NCBI RefSeq assembly: GCF_963678795.1
Contig: NZ_OY787452.1
Span: 682,001-746,000, forward strand
Direction: 5' to 3'
Source of the DNA: an uncultured Methanoregula sp.
GTDB lineage: Archaea > Halobacteriota > Methanomicrobia > Methanomicrobiales > Methanospirillaceae
Length of the DNA stretch: 64,000 bases
Positions 53,981 through 63,277 of this stretch are shown piece by piece. The notes beneath the pieces are model-generated. The model was given only the letters and a program-made list of their open reading frames with translations, did not search any database and had not been told where the DNA came from. The stretch's first letter is position 1; each line of letters begins with the position of its first letter. The translations under genes and the position numbers were made by a program.

Positions 53981-54970
53981 TTATCTCCTGAACTGGGGCA
54001 TCATGCCACGCACTTCTTTGCCCACTTCTTCGATAAGGTGCTCTTCATCAGCATTGGTGAGCGCGGTAAAGACCGGGCGGTTCACCAGGTTCTCAAGCAT
54101 CCATTCCCGGGCAAACTTACCGCTCTGGATCTCCTCAAGGATCTCCTGCATTGCCTCATACGCTTCAGGGCCGATGACACGGGAGCCTCGGGTGAGATCT
54201 CCGTACTGCGCCGTGTTGCTGATATACTGGCGCATGTTGGTGAGACCCCCCTCGTATATGAGGTCGACAATCAGCTTCAGTTCGTGGCAGACTTCAAGAT
54301 ACGCCATCTCCGGCTCGTAGCCTGCATCAACGAGGGTCTCAAAGCCGGCTTTCACAAGCGAGGTGCAACCCCCGCAGAGAACGGCCTGCTCTCCAAAGAG
54401 GTCCGTTTCGGTCTCCTCGCGGAACGAGGTCTCAAGTACGACGGCACGGGTGGCACCAATACCCTTGGCATAAGCAAGAGCAATCTTATGCGCGTTACCC
54501 GTGTGATCCTGGTGAACAGCAATGAGTGCAGGCACCCCTTTGCCTTCCTCGTACTGGCGGCGGACCATGAAGCCGGGTCCCTTGGGTGCGACCATGATCA
54601 CATCCACGGTTGCCGGCGGGATGATCTGGCCGAAGTGAATATTGAATCCGTGGGAGAACATGAGGCACTTGTTCACGGTAAGGTTGGGCTGGATCTCGTT
54701 TTTGTACACCCCGCCCTGGAGCTCATCGGGAACAAGGATCTGGACGATATCGGCACTCTTGACCGCGTCTGGGACCTTCATCACTTTCATGCCGTCCTTG
54801 ACGGCAGCATCCCAGCTCTTCCCGGGGCGCAGGCCGATGACAACATCAAGCCCGCTGTCCTTCAGGTTCAGCGACTGCCCTCTGCCCTGCGACCCGTAGC
54901 CGATCACGGCGATTTTTTTGCCTTTCAGCACGCCAAGATCTGCATCAGCCTCATAGAACTTTTTTAACAT
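53981..54970 (-). CDS. ilvC: Ketol-acid reductoisomerase
   Basis: 329 residues. Second step of branched-chain amino acid synthesis. Rossmann motif [19 protein letters not shown] near residue 25, then the all-helical knotted domain: [52 protein letters not shown] and [14 protein letters not shown]. The loop GLRPGKSW sets cofactor preference. Divergent from mptA, with AT-rich promoter DNA (AATATTATATAAAA, 55005-55018) between. No other ilv genes in the window. Confidence 0.96.
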   Translation of the reverse strand: MLKKFYEADADLGVLKGKKIAVIGYGSQGRGQSLNLKDSGLDVVIGLRPGKSWDAAVKDGMKVMKVPDAVKSADIVQILVPDELQGGVYKNEIQPNLTVNKCLMFSHGFNIHFGQIIPPATVDVIMVAPKGPGFMVRRQYEEGKGVPALIAVHQDHTGNAHKIALAYAKGIGATRAVVLETSFREETETDLFGEQAVLCGGCTSLVKAGFETLVDAGYEPEMAYLEVCHELKLIVDLIYEGGLTNMRQYISNTAQYGDLTRGSRVIGPEAYEAMQEILEEIQSGKFAREWMLENLVNRPVFTALTNADEEHLIEEVGKEVRGMMPQFRR

Positions 54971-55057
54971 AGATGATCCCTTTCATATCAGCAACAAAGC
55001 ACATAAATATTATATAAAAAAACTAAAGAAGCACACGTGAAAAACCATCTGGATGCG

Positions 55058-56060
55058 ATGACCTATAAAAACTAAAAAAACTGAACAGGCTACGGATAAA
55101 TCATTCAGCAAGGAACTGCCAGACGTTCAGGCAACATCTCCTGATGTCCGGATAAACCTCACCCGTGTCGGTGTAAAAAACGTAAAAAAGCTCGTCGAGG
55201 TTCACCGTCACGAGAAACGGCCGGTAATTTTTATCTCTAATTTTGATGTATATGTGGATCTGCCCGGAAGTCTCAAGGGTGCAAACCTTTCACGGAATTT
55301 CGAAGTGATCGATGAAGTCCTCCAGCAGGCTATCGATGGCGATGTCAACCAGATAGAAAAACTCTGCAGTGTTGTTGCGCGAAAACTCTTGGATCGCCAT
55401 GAGTACGCAGACAGGACGGAAGTCTTCATGCGCAGCGAATTCATGGTCAAGCGCGAGACACCGGTCAGTCATACCGTCTGCCATGAAGTTGTGAAAGTAC
55501 ATGCCCGTGCAGTTGCCCGGCGCACGTTCCGCGAGCCCATCGTACGCAAGAGTATCGGGGCTGAAGTAACCGGGATGACGGCCTGCCCGTGCGCCCAGAA
55601 TATCATGAAAGAACGGGCCATGCGGGTTCTGCAGGGCCTCAATGTGGATAAAGAGACCATTGACGCCTTCTTCAGCGAAGTTCCCATGGCAACCCACAAC
55701 CAGCGCGGCCGGGGATTTCTCTGCATAGAAACTGATGACGACCAGCACGTAGACCTCGAAGAGATCATCAGTATTCTCAAGGAATCGATGAGCAGTGGTA
55801 TTTACGAACTCCTGAAGCGCGGAGATGAGGGGCAGGTTGTGCTGAACGCGCATAAGAATCCCCGGTTTGTGGAGGACTGTGTCCGCGAGATGGCAAAGAA
55901 AGTGCTGGCAGAATTTGATTATCTTTCAGGCGATTCAGTAGTCACGATCAAGCAGACCAACGAGGAAAGCATCCACCAGCACGACGCATATGCCGAGCGG
56001 CGGGCCACGATTGCCGAATTGGTCGATGAATTGAACGGCGAAAAACAGGCTAACGACTGA
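55058..56060 (+). CDS. mptA: GTP cyclohydrolase MptA, start disrupted by an apparent frameshift
   Basis: Fe(II)-dependent GTP cyclohydrolase that makes 7,8-dihydroneopterin 2',3'-cyclic phosphate, the first step to methanopterin. The frame from 55062 to 56060 reads family sequence: ELPDVQATSPDVRINLTRVG, then VDLPGSLKGANLSRNFEVID, MTACPCAQNIM and FSEVPMATHNQRGRG (metal ligands). It has no ATG, GTG or TTG before the GTG at 55254, which would cut about 60 conserved residues. An ATG at 55058 reaches this frame if one A of the run 55067-55071 is dropped (MTYKTKKTEQATD). I give that start; the GTG product would be 268 aa. Confidence 0.85.
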
Positions 56061-56361
56061 CCTTCAGGTACGGCTTTTGCAGGAACCTGTATCTGATCAT
56101 AAATATATTTTATTTTTTAAAATTCATAGGTATATCTTTGCACCCATTTGGGAAATGCGGCATTTCAGGGTATTTTAACAGAATAAGAGAGAGAATGAAC
56201 CCTTTTTGAACATCCGATTAAGTCATAAAGGTTATAAAATGGTTAGTACAAGATAGAGGTGAACGTACTTTGTACGCTCAATTATCTCTAGAGATGAGAG
56301 AGAATTTAGAGTAATTTTGTACAGTAGTTCGAACAACTCAACATAAAATGAGGCGATAATA
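56061..56361 (+). promoter_or_regulatory. frh operon promoter and leader
   Basis: No gene. TATAAAAT at 56232-56239 places initiation near 56264, where CGTAC-TTT-GTACG (56264-56276) would form a 5' hairpin; TCTCTAGAGA and GTTCGAAC palindromes follow in a leader of about 98 nucleotides. GAGGCGA (56350-56356) is the ribosome-binding site before the TTG start. Another AT-rich TATA-like run is at 56100-56118. Confidence 0.55.
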
Positions 56362-57729
56362 TTGTCGAAAGTTGTAGAGATTTCCCCAACCACAAGACAT
56401 GAGGGACACTCAAAACTTGTCTTGAAGGTTAACGACGCAGGAATCATCGAGACAGGTAACTGGTGTTCCATTACCCCGGTGAGGGGCGTTGAGAAACTTG
56501 CCGTGGGTAAGACCCCAGAGCAGGTTCCCAAGATCGCGTCCCGTGTCTGTGGTATCTGTCCGATTGCCCACAACCTCGCGGGTACTGAAGCGATGGAAGC
56601 ATCCATCAAGTGCGAAATTCCCAATGATGCACGGATGCTCCGTCACATCCTTCAGCTCGCGAACCGGTGTCACAGCATTGCACTGCACGATATCCTGATC
56701 CTGCCCGACTTCTATATTCCGGGTACCGAGACCAAGATCAACCCGTTCACGGCAGAAGAGCCGGTGCGTTCTGTTGCAAAGCGGATCCAGAGACTCCGTG
56801 AGATCAGCCAGACCATCGGCCAGATTGCCGGCGGCGACTGTATCCACCCGAGAAACACCCGTATCGGTGGTATGTACCGCAACTGCTCCGAGCAGGCCAA
56901 GACCAAGATGTACGACCTCGCCAAGGAAGGACTCACCCTTGCCCATGCACAGGCAGAGTTCATGATTGCGGTCATCCGCGCCTACCACAAGAGAGACTTC
57001 GTGGATGTCGGCGGCATGAAGGTCGCACTGCCCAAGACCCTCGGTTACCACGACCAGGGTTACCTAGCAACCCACGCATTCTATGGCAGCTCAAGCCTTG
57101 ACGAGTGCCCCAGCTGGGACATCCGCAGGTTCAAGGAAGCACGGCCATGGGACTGGTACATGGGTGAGATGGAAGTCTCGCTCGAAGAGCCACGCTACCC
57201 GATTGGCGGAACCACCAAGATGGGAACCAAGACGAACCCGCAGATGGAAGCCTGCACCGGCATTCCGATGTACGACGGCCAGCCCGTTGAAGTCGGTCCC
57301 CGTGCACGTCTCGTCACTTACAAGAATTTTGACGAGAAGGGTACCCAGGGCCAGAACATTGCCCGTGAGATGGAATACCAGGACTGTTTCTACGAGATGA
57401 TCGACTGCATCGACGAGCTCAACACGAGCGGCAAAGTCGTTGCAGACTACATCCCCGACGGCGACGGCAGCCTCGGCTGGGCAGCCAACGAAGCCCCCCG
57501 TGGAACCGATGTCCACATTGCACGCGTCAAGGACTGGAAGGTCCAGTACTTCAGCATGCTCGTCCCGACCACCTGGAACTTTGCAACCTGCAGCAAGGCA
57601 CTTGAGGGTGCACCCTGGCAGCTCGCAGAAGTTATCATGCGTGGGTACGACCCCTGTGTATCATGTGCAACCCACATGATCGTCGTGGATGAAGACAACA
57701 AGGTAGTGGCTCAGAAGCTCATCCAGTGA
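56362..57729 (+). CDS. frhA: Coenzyme F420-reducing [NiFe] hydrogenase, alpha subunit
   Basis: 455 residues. Carries the NiFe centre that splits H2 for F420 reduction in the cytoplasmic Frh complex. N-terminal nickel ligands Cys63 and Cys66 in RVCGICPIAHN; C-terminal ligands Cys432 and Cys435 in DPCVSCATH, with a tail after the His removed by FrhD. The start is TTG at 56362, with GAGGCGA a few bases upstream; no ATG is nearby in frame. The cysteine pattern has no selenocysteine. Confidence 0.96.
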   Translation: MSKVVEISPTTRHEGHSKLVLKVNDAGIIETGNWCSITPVRGVEKLAVGKTPEQVPKIASRVCGICPIAHNLAGTEAMEASIKCEIPNDARMLRHILQLANRCHSIALHDILILPDFYIPGTETKINPFTAEEPVRSVAKRIQRLREISQTIGQIAGGDCIHPRNTRIGGMYRNCSEQAKTKMYDLAKEGLTLAHAQAEFMIAVIRAYHKRDFVDVGGMKVALPKTLGYHDQGYLATHAFYGSSSLDECPSWDIRRFKEARPWDWYMGEMEVSLEEPRYPIGGTTKMGTKTNPQMEACTGIPMYDGQPVEVGPRARLVTYKNFDEKGTQGQNIAREMEYQDCFYEMIDCIDELNTSGKVVADYIPDGDGSLGWAANEAPRGTDVHIARVKDWKVQYFSMLVPTTWNFATCSKALEGAPWQLAEVIMRGYDPCVSCATHMIVVDEDNKVVAQKLIQ

Positions 57730-57739
57730 GTAATCCTCG

Positions 57740-58279
57740 ATGCTGTATTCAGAGATCGTAATAGCAGGGTGTGGAAACCCCCTGTTTGCCGATGACGGCT
57801 TTGGCCCGGCAGTAATTGAAGAGATGGAAAAACTCTCGCTTCCCGACAATGTAACGATACTGGATGCGGGCCTTGGCGGCCCGCACTTTGTTTTTACGCT
57901 GCTCGACCCGGAAGTGACGAAAAAACTCATCATCGTCGATATTGCCGATTACGGGGCAGAGCCAGGATCCATTACCAAACTCCGTGTCGAGGATTTACCA
58001 CCGGGCGCGTATCGTGATGCCCATTCGTGGGATCTGACCGAACCGCTCCAGCGGATCAAGGATAAGATCGAGGTTACGATCATCGGAGTCCAGCCGGCAA
58101 GGGTTACTGCTCCCGAATTCGAACTCGGGCTTTCCGATGAACTCGAGAAAGCTATACCGAAGACGATTCGGGTAATACTGGAAATGATTGGAGTAGATTA
58201 TGGGACTACTATCGAGTGTCTTCAAGAAAAACACCAGCGCGGAACCGCCCAAACCGGCGGCATCACCGAAACCCGCTGA
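57740..58279 (+). CDS. frhD: F420 hydrogenase maturation protease FrhD
   Basis: 179 residues. HyaD/HycI-type endopeptidase that trims the FrhA C-terminus after nickel insertion. IVIAGCGNPLFADDGFGPAV (first nickel-ligand region), LDAGLGGPHFVFTLLDPEV and IVDIADYGAEPGS are typical. The last 25 residues (from GTTIECLQEKHQRG) overlap the upstream start of frhG and are not family-like. Ten bp after frhA. Confidence 0.92.
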   Translation: MLYSEIVIAGCGNPLFADDGFGPAVIEEMEKLSLPDNVTILDAGLGGPHFVFTLLDPEVTKKLIIVDIADYGAEPGSITKLRVEDLPPGAYRDAHSWDLTEPLQRIKDKIEVTIIGVQPARVTAPEFELGLSDELEKAIPKTIRVILEMIGVDYGTTIECLQEKHQRGTAQTGGITETR

Positions 58280-59081
58280 TGTAGCACAAAAGCCAGTAGA
58301 AACTAAAAAGGAGGTTAAGCCTGTGGCAGACAAGATTACATTAGGCTACACCCACCTGAGTGGGTGCACCGGTTGTACTGTGGCATTAGCAGACAACTAC
58401 GCCGGATTGTTAACGCTCCTCGACAAGTACGTAGACCTTAAGTATATGCCAACACTTGCAGACGCAAGGCACATTCAGCAGGTAGACGTTTCATTCGTTG
58501 AGGGTTCAGTTTGTATTAACGACAAACTCGCAGTAGCAGAGATCAAGGAAACCCGTGAGAAGTCAGCAATCGTGGTCGCCCTCGGCGGCTGTGCCTGTTA
58601 CGGCAACATCACCCGGTTCTCCCGCGGTGGCCAGCAGAACCAGCCGGCACACGAGGCATACCTGCCGATCGGCAGCCTGATCAAGGTCGATGTGTTCATC
58701 CCCGGATGCGCACCGACCCCCCAGATGATCAGGAACGTTGCCGTGATGGCATACCTGCTCCTCAAGGGAACCAAGGAACAGAAGGACCTTGCAACTGCAT
58801 TCCTGACCCCGCTCATGAAGATGACGGAATCCAACAGTGCATGCTTCTGCGACCTGATGACCAACGTCATCAACCAGGGACTCTGCATGGGATGCGGCAG
58901 CTGTGCAGCAGCCTGCCCGGTCAATGCGATCACCATGGAATATGGCAAGCCTAACGGCGAGCGCGACCTGTGCATCAAGTGCGGCGCATGCTATGCTCAG
59001 TGCCCGAGAGGGTTCTTCAACACTGATGTCATCAGCCAGTACGAAGCGATCAACGAGGCCATAATGGCGGCACTCCAGTAG
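58200..59081 (+). CDS. frhG: Coenzyme F420-reducing hydrogenase, gamma subunit (two possible starts)
   Basis: Small iron-sulfur subunit passing electrons from the NiFe site to FrhB. LSGCTGCTVALADNYAGLL begins the proximal cluster site; two ferredoxin motifs, CMGCGSCAAACPV and CIKCGACYAQCPR, lie at the end. From the ATG at 58200 it has 293 residues with a Pro/Lys/Ala linker (about 41 residues) overlapping frhD by 80 bp. From the GTG at 58323, behind a strong AGGAGGT, it has 252 residues, the usual FrhG length, starting after frhD. Both starts have a ribosome-binding sequence. Confidence 0.93.
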   Translation: MGLLSSVFKKNTSAEPPKPAASPKPADVAQKPVETKKEVKPVADKITLGYTHLSGCTGCTVALADNYAGLLTLLDKYVDLKYMPTLADARHIQQVDVSFVEGSVCINDKLAVAEIKETREKSAIVVALGGCACYGNITRFSRGGQQNQPAHEAYLPIGSLIKVDVFIPGCAPTPQMIRNVAVMAYLLLKGTKEQKDLATAFLTPLMKMTESNSACFCDLMTNVINQGLCMGCGSCAAACPVNAITMEYGKPNGERDLCIKCGACYAQCPRGFFNTDVISQYEAINEAIMAALQ

Positions 59082-59090
59082 GTGATTGAA

Positions 59091-60017
59091 ATGGGAGCAG
59101 AACTCGGAAATTACAAATCATGCATCTCAGCCCGAAGCACCGACAAGGAGCTTCTCAAGCACGCCCAGGATGGCGGTATCGTTACCTCGCTGTTTGCATA
59201 TGCCCTCGAAGAGGGTATCATTGACGGTGCAATCGTTGCAGCGACCAAGGAATTCGCAGCAAAGAACCCGTCCAAATGCATGCAGGATAACTCCAACTTC
59301 GACATGATCGAGCCCTGGAGACCTATCCCGGCGATCGTCAACACCAAGGCTGAGCTGCTCGCGGCAGCCGGTACCAAGTACAACATCAGCCCGAACATTG
59401 CACTCCTCAAGGAGGCAACCCGCAGCTTCGGTCTGGACAAGATCGGTATCGTCGGCACCCCCTGCCAGATGCAGGCAGTCCGCAAAGCCCAGCTGTACCC
59501 CGTCGGTATGCGCGACGTTGGTGCAAGCATCGCCCTTGCAGTCGGTATCTTCTGCATGGAGAACTTCCCCTACCAGAGCATCCTGCAGCTCGTGGAAGAC
59601 CACGCAGCCATGAAGCTCGAGTCCGTCAAGAAGATGGAGATCGGCAAGGGCAAGTTCTGGGTATACGGCAAGCGCGGACAGGTTGTCCAGCTTCCGCTCA
59701 AGGTGACCCACAAGTACGAGCAGCCCGGCTGCCACGTCTGCCTTGACTATGTAGCAAACCTCGGTGACATCTCCACCGGTTCAGTCGGCAGCCCCGACGG
59801 CTGGTCAACAGTATTTGTCAGGTCCAAGATCGGTGACTCGGTCTGGGGCAAGGCAATGGCAGCAGGTGTCTTTGAGACCCAGCCCATCGAGAAGGTCAAG
59901 CCAGGTCTTGAACTCGTGACCAAGCTCGCAAACGAGAAGATCACGAAGAACAAGGCAACCCTTGCAGCTCGTGCAACCTTCGGTGTGGGCAAGGCTCTCA
60001 GGAACCCATACCTCTAA
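59091..60017 (+). CDS. frhB: Coenzyme F420-reducing hydrogenase, beta subunit
   Basis: 308 residues from MGAELGNYKSCISARSTDKE. Binds FAD, one [4Fe-4S] cluster and F420, and performs the hydride transfer. DGGIVTSLFAYALEEGIIDG, GIVGTPCQMQAVRKAQ and PGCHVCLDYVANLGDISTG are the family signatures. Nine bases after the frhG stop; the in-frame GTG at 59082 is not needed. The last gene of frhADGB. Confidence 0.95.
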   Translation: MGAELGNYKSCISARSTDKELLKHAQDGGIVTSLFAYALEEGIIDGAIVAATKEFAAKNPSKCMQDNSNFDMIEPWRPIPAIVNTKAELLAAAGTKYNISPNIALLKEATRSFGLDKIGIVGTPCQMQAVRKAQLYPVGMRDVGASIALAVGIFCMENFPYQSILQLVEDHAAMKLESVKKMEIGKGKFWVYGKRGQVVQLPLKVTHKYEQPGCHVCLDYVANLGDISTGSVGSPDGWSTVFVRSKIGDSVWGKAMAAGVFETQPIEKVKPGLELVTKLANEKITKNKATLAARATFGVGKALRNPYL

Positions 60018-61157
60018 TTTTTTTTATCCGTCCGACAGCAGTCTGCCACCATCTGGCAGTCGTGCATTCCAGGAAAGATTTCCGTTCACATTTCTGAATG
60101 TGTTTTATTGTAAATGCCGTACCACAGGTCACCCATATATGAGATCTGTCGACATTTGCAGCGCCATACGACCCGACAAGCCGGTTACGAATCATTCCCG
60201 GATAAAGGTTCAATCACACCATGGTTGCGTGCGCACACGTTCCCGGTTTGATTGATCGGTCAGCTTCTTGTAAAGTATCATAAAATAGCCTGTATTCTGT
60301 CTTGTACAGGCGGGTCTCCTCATCAGAGAATACGGGTGAGGGGAAACCCGTTGCCATATCCGATGATACGCTCTTCAGCGCGTGAATAAGAATATCCCCC
60401 GGATGGGCCAATAAACCGCCGGTAGGTTTATTTAAACCCGTAAGATACCTGGCCAAAAGAAGGGATAACGAAACAAAAACACGTCGTCCTGATGAGCAGG
60501 CGAACGTCAATCCCGACAAGAGCCTGCAAAATAACCCGGGAGTGGAAAATAGTCATCGCAATGACGTCATCCGTTAAAGAGGGTAACAGGTTTGTTGAAA
60601 TCCTCATTCATATTGGTTGCTTATACTCCATAGGAAAGGAGCGTGACCCCCTCTCCCCCGGCGGGGAGACAGCCCGGGGGGAGAGCCCCTTGACCAAAGA
60701 GAAAATGCCGGTCTCACGTCTGGGTTTCAGCAGAGCCCCCATTTTCAACCAAACCTTGATGGAAAAATTTCAATCGCGATCATGATCGCGTTTGAAAATC
60801 TGATCCGGATCAATCGAACCTTGATTTTTATTTTTCAATCGAACCTTGATTTCAAATTTTCAACCAGACCTTGATTAAAAAAAATTTACTACACCATGAT
60901 TGAAAAGCCGTTCCTGTGATCGGACTTCCGTCGTGAACGGGGGGTGTACACTAGTGAACAGGTACTTAACTTTTCATCATCAAACCTTGATGAATTTTTT
61001 TTTTGCAGACTTCGATTTTTTATTTTCAATCAAGGTTTGATTTCAAAAAGTTCATCGCGATCATGATCGCGATTGAAAAACGATTACGGATCAACCAGAC
61101 CTTGATTGAAATAATTTCAGCAGACCCTGGTTGAAATGAATTATTTTGTGATTCAGA
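60018..61157. other. Gene-poor convergent intergenic region
   Basis: 1.14 kb between frhB (plus) and DUF2124 (minus). It holds a GC-rich inverted segment at 60641-60700 (GACCCCCTCTCCCCC ... GGGGGGAGAGCCCC), then the palindromic repeat array at 60741-61136. A 101-codon minus-strand frame at 60214-60519 is possible but unsupported. I see no RNA gene with known signatures. Confidence 0.6.
60741..61136. repeat. Array of about 12 palindromic 25-bp-period repeats
   Basis: Consensus TTTCAAYCRRACCTTGATTGAAA, an imperfect palindrome. Units begin near 60746, 60771, 60811, 60836, 60861, 60886, 60978, 61003, 61027, 61052, 61092 and 61117, so spacing is 25 bp except 40 bp after two special units. Those two (60773-60790 and 61053-61072) contain the perfect palindrome CGCGATCATGATCGCG and are followed by matching 40-bp segments ending in GGATCAA. 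The 61027 unit is inverted. No spacers as in CRISPR, no cas genes. Looks like an iteron or protein-binding array in a non-promoter (convergent) position. Confidence 0.75.
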
Positions 61158-61649
61158 TTATTGTTCCCGTCGTGTCACGGTCACCGGTTCGATCATGGCA
61201 TTGATCAACAGATCAAACTCCACGGTATCCAGCCAGCCGGCTTTCTCGAACATATTCTGGAAACAGACCCCGGCCAGTTTCGCATTGTCATAGCGGGCGG
61301 CAAGATCGCGCACCTGCTCTTTAGTGACCGGCATGTACGGCATTGCAAGCCCACCCATGATGACAAGAACGCGGGGTTTCACCACGGCTGGTTCCCTGCT
61401 CACCTGCATACCGGCATCAGGTACCTCGTGCAGTTTTTTTGCCTTTCCCTCATCGAGCAGGGGAACATAGACCTGTTCGAAATACAGTCCCCGTACAGCA
61501 ATTGCAAGCAGTTCTACAAACGGCGTGCAGGTCCCGACACAGCCGTAATAGACGATCTGGTCGCCCGGGAACAGGCCAAGGGACTGGAGATATTCCTTGA
61601 ACGGGCGCAGGATTCCGGTAACCCCGTGCAGGGGGAAAGGTGTTGTCAT
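61158..61649 (-). CDS. DUF2124 protein (methanogen-specific)
   Basis: 163 residues. YYGCVGTCTPFVELLAIAVR then VLVIMGGLAMPYMPVTKEQV and KLAGVCFQNMFEKAGWLD suggest a Rossmann-like fold, as in the uncharacterised DUF2124 family of methanogens. No catalytic motif recognised. Its stop lies 22 bp from the repeat array and its start 73 bp from the TrmO stop. Confidence 0.7.
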   Translation of the reverse strand: MTTPFPLHGVTGILRPFKEYLQSLGLFPGDQIVYYGCVGTCTPFVELLAIAVRGLYFEQVYVPLLDEGKAKKLHEVPDAGMQVSREPAVVKPRVLVIMGGLAMPYMPVTKEQVRDLAARYDNAKLAGVCFQNMFEKAGWLDTVEFDLLINAMIEPVTVTRREQ

Positions 61650-61722
61650 GATCGATCATAACGTCGGCCATGGGACCGATAAAGGATTGCCCCCGGTGAT
61701 CCCGCGTGTTATGAAACTGCTC

Positions 61723-62226
61723 TCACCGGAACCGCCCATCCGACCGGACAGACTCGGCATTTTTGGCAACCGATTCAAGCCACCCGCAGCACGAATCCGG
61801 ATACGCATCGAACGCAGGCACATAAGGCTTGATATCAAGGAGCGGTGTGCCGTCCAGGACATCCACGTCATCCACAACGAGTGTTGAACCGTTCACGGAT
61901 ACCAGCCGCACAACAGAAAGGCCAATCGCATTCGGGCGACGGGGGGAACGGGTAGCAAAGATGCCCCGGTGTGCCGGGTCCAGAAACGGCTTCACGTGCA
62001 GGTCGTGACCAGTACATTTATGGAAGGAATAGATGAGAATGATCCGGGCAAACCCGTCAAGATCCTTCAGTCCTCCGGCGAACCGGTCCGCAATCTCTAC
62101 GGTTCCCCGCTCACCCCGTGCTCCATTCGGCTGGATCGGCATCCCGGCAATATCATGGAATGGAGAATGAATAGTACCGATGGGAAAAAAAGTGATCGGG
62201 TTTTCATCCCCGCCATTTTGTTGCAT
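61723..62226 (-). CDS. trmO: tRNA t6A37 N6-methyltransferase TrmO-like (UPF0066)
   Basis: 167 residues. FFPIGTIHSPFHDIAGMPIQ, GGLKDLDGFARIILIYSFHK and IFATRSPRRPNAIGLSVVRL, GTPLLDIKPYVPAFDAYPD are the TrmO beta-barrel signatures. Methylates the N6 of threonylcarbamoyladenosine-37 with SAM. The window also has a methylthiotransferase acting on the same nucleotide type (36902). Confidence 0.9.
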   Translation of the reverse strand: MQQNGGDENPITFFPIGTIHSPFHDIAGMPIQPNGARGERGTVEIADRFAGGLKDLDGFARIILIYSFHKCTGHDLHVKPFLDPAHRGIFATRSPRRPNAIGLSVVRLVSVNGSTLVVDDVDVLDGTPLLDIKPYVPAFDAYPDSCCGWLESVAKNAESVRSDGRFR

Positions 62227-62294
62227 AGATCGATGTCAGTACTGATGGAGATGATGCTATCGGAAATTATCAGGAACAGGAGTGAAAGGAAGGG

Positions 62295-63086
62295 TCATTC
62301 GTTCCTTGCCATGATTGCAGCACTACTCATCTGGATCTCCAGATTTGCACGATAATCTCCAATTGTATTCCGGAACTGCTGTTTGAGATTCTTGATGCCG
62401 GTATTTGCCTGGAACATTGCTTCATCCTGCTTATTCCGCAGAGCGGCTTCCAGATCAGAGCGCTTTGTATCGATCTGGTCGGAGATCTGCCGGGCCCGGG
62501 TTATATCAATGCCTTTTTCACTCAGGCTTCTGAGTGTAAAGTTCCGTTCCTCCGATTCCCGGGCGAATACCTTGACCCGTGCATTCTCCCGGGAGAGCCA
62601 GAGCGGATCGGTCACGCTGTTGAACGATATGTCAAATACATTCATCGACGCATCGGCAGTCTCACGCATACCCTCAGGTGTTCCGTTGAAGAACAATATC
62701 TGGACTTTGGTCTCCTCTGCAAAGAGCTTTGTCTGGACGCACATGTCATCCCTGAGCGCATTGATATTGTCCGACGTCTGCATGAGGGGGATTGAAGCAG
62801 CAGCGCTCAGGTAATCGTCCCGTATCTGCTGGAGTTTATCGATCCCTTCACTCCCGCTGATATTGTTGATATATGCGATCACTCCGTTCATCCGGGCTTC
62901 CTGAGATTCCCCTACGTAGGCGATATGGGTCTTGAGAGCCGCGATGTTTTCCGGTCTGTCCCGGTCAAGCGGGTCGATGCTTTTTGGGATCTCGATGTTT
63001 TCCACGATCGCACATACAGCCGTAACAAGGAAAAGACTCGCGATAACAAGGAGCAGGCACATCACAGAGATCATCCGTTTATGCAT
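62295..63086 (-). CDS. Secreted or membrane-anchored helical protein of unknown function
   Basis: 263 residues. An N-terminal hydrophobic segment ISVMCLLLVIASLFLVTAVC is a signal peptide or anchor. The remainder is charged and helical, with heptad-like stretches SLSEKGIDITRARQISDQID and SDLEAALRNKQDEAMFQANT, so coiled-coil is likely. No family recognised. TATA-like DNA (ATAATATTCC, 63154-63165) lies upstream. Alone on its strand next to TrmO. Confidence 0.65.
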   Translation of the reverse strand: MHKRMISVMCLLLVIASLFLVTAVCAIVENIEIPKSIDPLDRDRPENIAALKTHIAYVGESQEARMNGVIAYINNISGSEGIDKLQQIRDDYLSAAASIPLMQTSDNINALRDDMCVQTKLFAEETKVQILFFNGTPEGMRETADASMNVFDISFNSVTDPLWLSRENARVKVFARESEERNFTLRSLSEKGIDITRARQISDQIDTKRSDLEAALRNKQDEAMFQANTGIKNLKQQFRNTIGDYRANLEIQMSSAAIMARNE

Positions 63087-63277
63087 ATACCCTCCTCACC
63101 CCAATGGATACCATCAAACCATTCACTCATTCGTAATGGATAATGAGGCATATAATATTCCTATGATAGCGGCGGTTATTCGTATAACCGGAAGGTTAGA
63201 TCAACTGAGATATCAGACACCTGATTAGGGAAATACTATACTGCAGGCAGACTGAAGATCTAGGAGAAGGTGTACGC

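Noticed and set aside
55254..55256. GTG at 55254 as the true mptA start
   Set aside because: Would delete a strongly family-like N-terminal region (LTRVGV...KRPVIFISNFDVY); kept only as an alternative.
60214..60519. 101-codon minus-strand frame with a plausible C-terminal half (residues from ATGFPSPVFSDEE)
   Set aside because: No ribosome-binding site, no family, and it lies in a gene-poor stretch; a shorter 47-aa version from an internal ATG after a TTTAAATA element cannot be excluded.
60741..61136. CRISPR array
   Set aside because: Repeats are degenerate, touch each other at a 25-bp period and leave no unique spacers; no cas genes are in the window.
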